The translations under genes and the position numbers were made by a program. The notes under the pieces are model-generated. The model did not search any database and had not been told where the DNA came from. It worked only from the letters and a program-made list of their open reading frames with translations. A stretch of DNA of 64,000 bases from JBBQZU01 sp038207425 (GTDB taxonomy: Bacteria > Bacteroidota > Bacteroidia > Flavobacteriales_D > Cryomorphaceae), in the NCBI GenBank assembly GCA_038207425.1, contig JBBQZU010000001.1:186001-250000 (forward strand), in the 5' to 3' direction. Every line of letters begins with the position of its first letter. The stretch's first letter is position 1. This document shows, piece by piece, positions 63,108 through 64,000 of the stretch.

Positions 63108-64000
63108 AATACCCAAAGAGCAGTGAGGTATATTGCGCCTCCGATTGCCATAAAGAAAAGTGTATACGGTAAAATATCCCGCGCCTTAAGTTCGGTAATT
63201 GCCAGCAATGGCAAGGCCCAAAAGGGCTGAAGCATATTGGTTATCTGATCGCCGTAGGCAAGGGCAAGAATATTTTTACCCAAAGGCAAATCCATGCGCA
63301 CAGCCGATTCAATGACTACAGGCCCCTGGATCATCCACTGCCCGCCGCCGCTGGGGATCACGATATTCACCAAGCCGGCACTTATATAAGTAAGTATGGG
63401 ATACGTAACCGGAGTTGAGATACCCACAAAAAATTCAGATACAGCACTTGCCATTCCGGTAGATTTCATAACGCCCATTATACCGAAATACAGAGGAAAC
63501 TGAATTATGATGCTTGCCGCTCCTGCTGCTGCGTGTTCTACGGCACTATTGAATTTGCTTAAAGTGCCGTGTGCTATTAATCCGACTCCAAGTAGAATAA
63601 GATTTATAAGGTTAGGGTCTACAAAATTCACATCTCCTTCGCTAATGCTATATGCTGCATGTGAGCCTGCTGCGAAAAGTGAAAGGATACCCAGTATAAT
63701 TGCTAAGGGTGGTCTTCGGTCCAACCTTTCGGCAGTGGTTTCGGGTTCTGAAGTTTCGATTAAATACTTTCGGTAATGCCGTAATAGATAGTGGGTAGCA
63801 ACACTGTTTTTGCCTATGGAGTATGCGCTGAATGGCAGTATGATAATAAGGGCAATGCAAACTGCTATATTCATGGGTGAAAACACCGTTTCGCCAAAGC
63901 CAATGAAGTCAGGCAATGTGGCGAGATCGACTTCGCTTCCGGCCATAAGTGCTGCTAGGTGTCCTGGCTCGGCGACTTTGATAAGCGAGCTGCCACTCAA
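63104..64000 (-). CDS. AtoE-type short-chain fatty acid transporter, partial (3' end)
   Basis: The C-terminal 298 residues of a polytopic transporter of the AtoE (short-chain fatty acid) family, which normally has around 440 aa. GAASIIIQFPLYFGIMGVMKSTG, GLVNIVIPSGGGQWMIQGPVVIESA and GDQITNMLQPFWALPLLAI are characteristic. The 5' part lies beyond the window edge, so the first in-frame codon at 64000 is not a real start. It overlaps the permease stop by 4 bp in convergent orientation, with no visible terminator. Confidence 0.9.
   Translation of the reverse strand: MSGSSLIKVAEPGHLAALMAGSEVDLATLPDFIGFGETVFSPMNIAVCIALIIILPFSAYSIGKNSVATHYLLRHYRKYLIETSEPETTAERLDRRPPLAIILGILSLFAAGSHAAYSISEGDVNFVDPNLINLILLGVGLIAHGTLSKFNSAVEHAAAGAASIIIQFPLYFGIMGVMKSTGMASAVSEFFVGISTPVTYPILTYISAGLVNIVIPSGGGQWMIQGPVVIESAVRMDLPLGKNILALAYGDQITNMLQPFWALPLLAITELKARDILPYTLFFMAIGGAIYLTALWVF

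Noticed and set aside
63985..64000. Real start codon of the AtoE-type transporter at the window edge
   Set aside because: The TTG at the edge only happens to be in frame. The family has over 100 more N-terminal residues, so the gene continues beyond the window.

Overview
The window is a contiguous piece of a Bacteroidota chromosome, most like the Flavobacteriales-type gliding/T9SS lineages. The evidence is consistent. Many genes are preceded by the Bacteroidota promoter (TTG, 17-21 nt, TAnnTTTG), and Shine-Dalgarno sequences are absent. There are two TonB-dependent receptors with CarboxypepD_reg-like N-termini, a PorV/PorQ-family protein, a probable type IX secretion (T9SS) cargo, GldA, a PcrB-type geranylgeranylglyceryl phosphate synthase, an atpDC pair apart from the other ATP synthase genes, and a SAM-II-like metK leader. 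I see no rRNA, insertion sequence, prophage, CRISPR array or defence island. This is mostly core chromosome with short operons on both strands.

Layout. 1-4.5 kb: hairpin, tRNA-Gly, mutS, a SPOUT RNA methyltransferase and a DUF6089-like outer-membrane protein. 4.8-13.6 kb: a TPR lipoprotein, folK overlapping a deoxynucleoside kinase, sppA, a DUF2797 protein, a GH3-family enzyme coupled to a secreted protein, and a second deoxynucleoside kinase. 13.6-20.2 kb: a membrane pyrophosphatase fused to a YceI domain, pdhB, etfBA and a DUF151-UVR nuclease. 20.2-28.1 kb: nupC, thyA-folA, a PIG-L deacetylase, an unlisted 42-aa membrane ORF and a sodium:solute symporter. 28.1-38.9 kb: tig-clpP-clpX-DUF2911, metK with its riboswitch, gldA, rsgA-dtd-mazG and atpDC.

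39-46.6 kb: ribF, then a thiamine salvage locus: a small thiamine-binding-type protein, a PnuT-like permease, a NadR-like kinase, a TPP riboswitch and a TonB receptor. A ThiE/TenI-like gene converges on the receptor. GGGP synthase and a phosphopantetheinyl transferase follow. 46.6-58.3 kb: ahcY, a degenerate Rieske-like lipoprotein, and a 9-kb operon of a 1251-aa TonB receptor, a 1455-aa secreted protein and a PorV-family barrel. 58.3-64 kb: greA behind a leader terminator, a HIT protein, ruvC, a flippase-like membrane protein, a glycosyltransferase, an oligopeptide-type ABC permease and the end of an AtoE-type transporter cut by the window edge.

Themes. Nucleotide and folate supply is dispersed over the first 23 kb (two dNKs, folK, nupC, thyA, folA). 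SAM metabolism is split between a riboswitch-controlled metK and ahcY. The strongest candidates for under-described biology are the TonB receptor/secreted giant/PorV operon, the pyrophosphatase-YceI fusion, the thiamine locus with its riboswitch inside the gene run, and the 42-aa ORF wedged translationally between a deacetylase and a symporter. All functions are read from sequence motifs; no database search was run.
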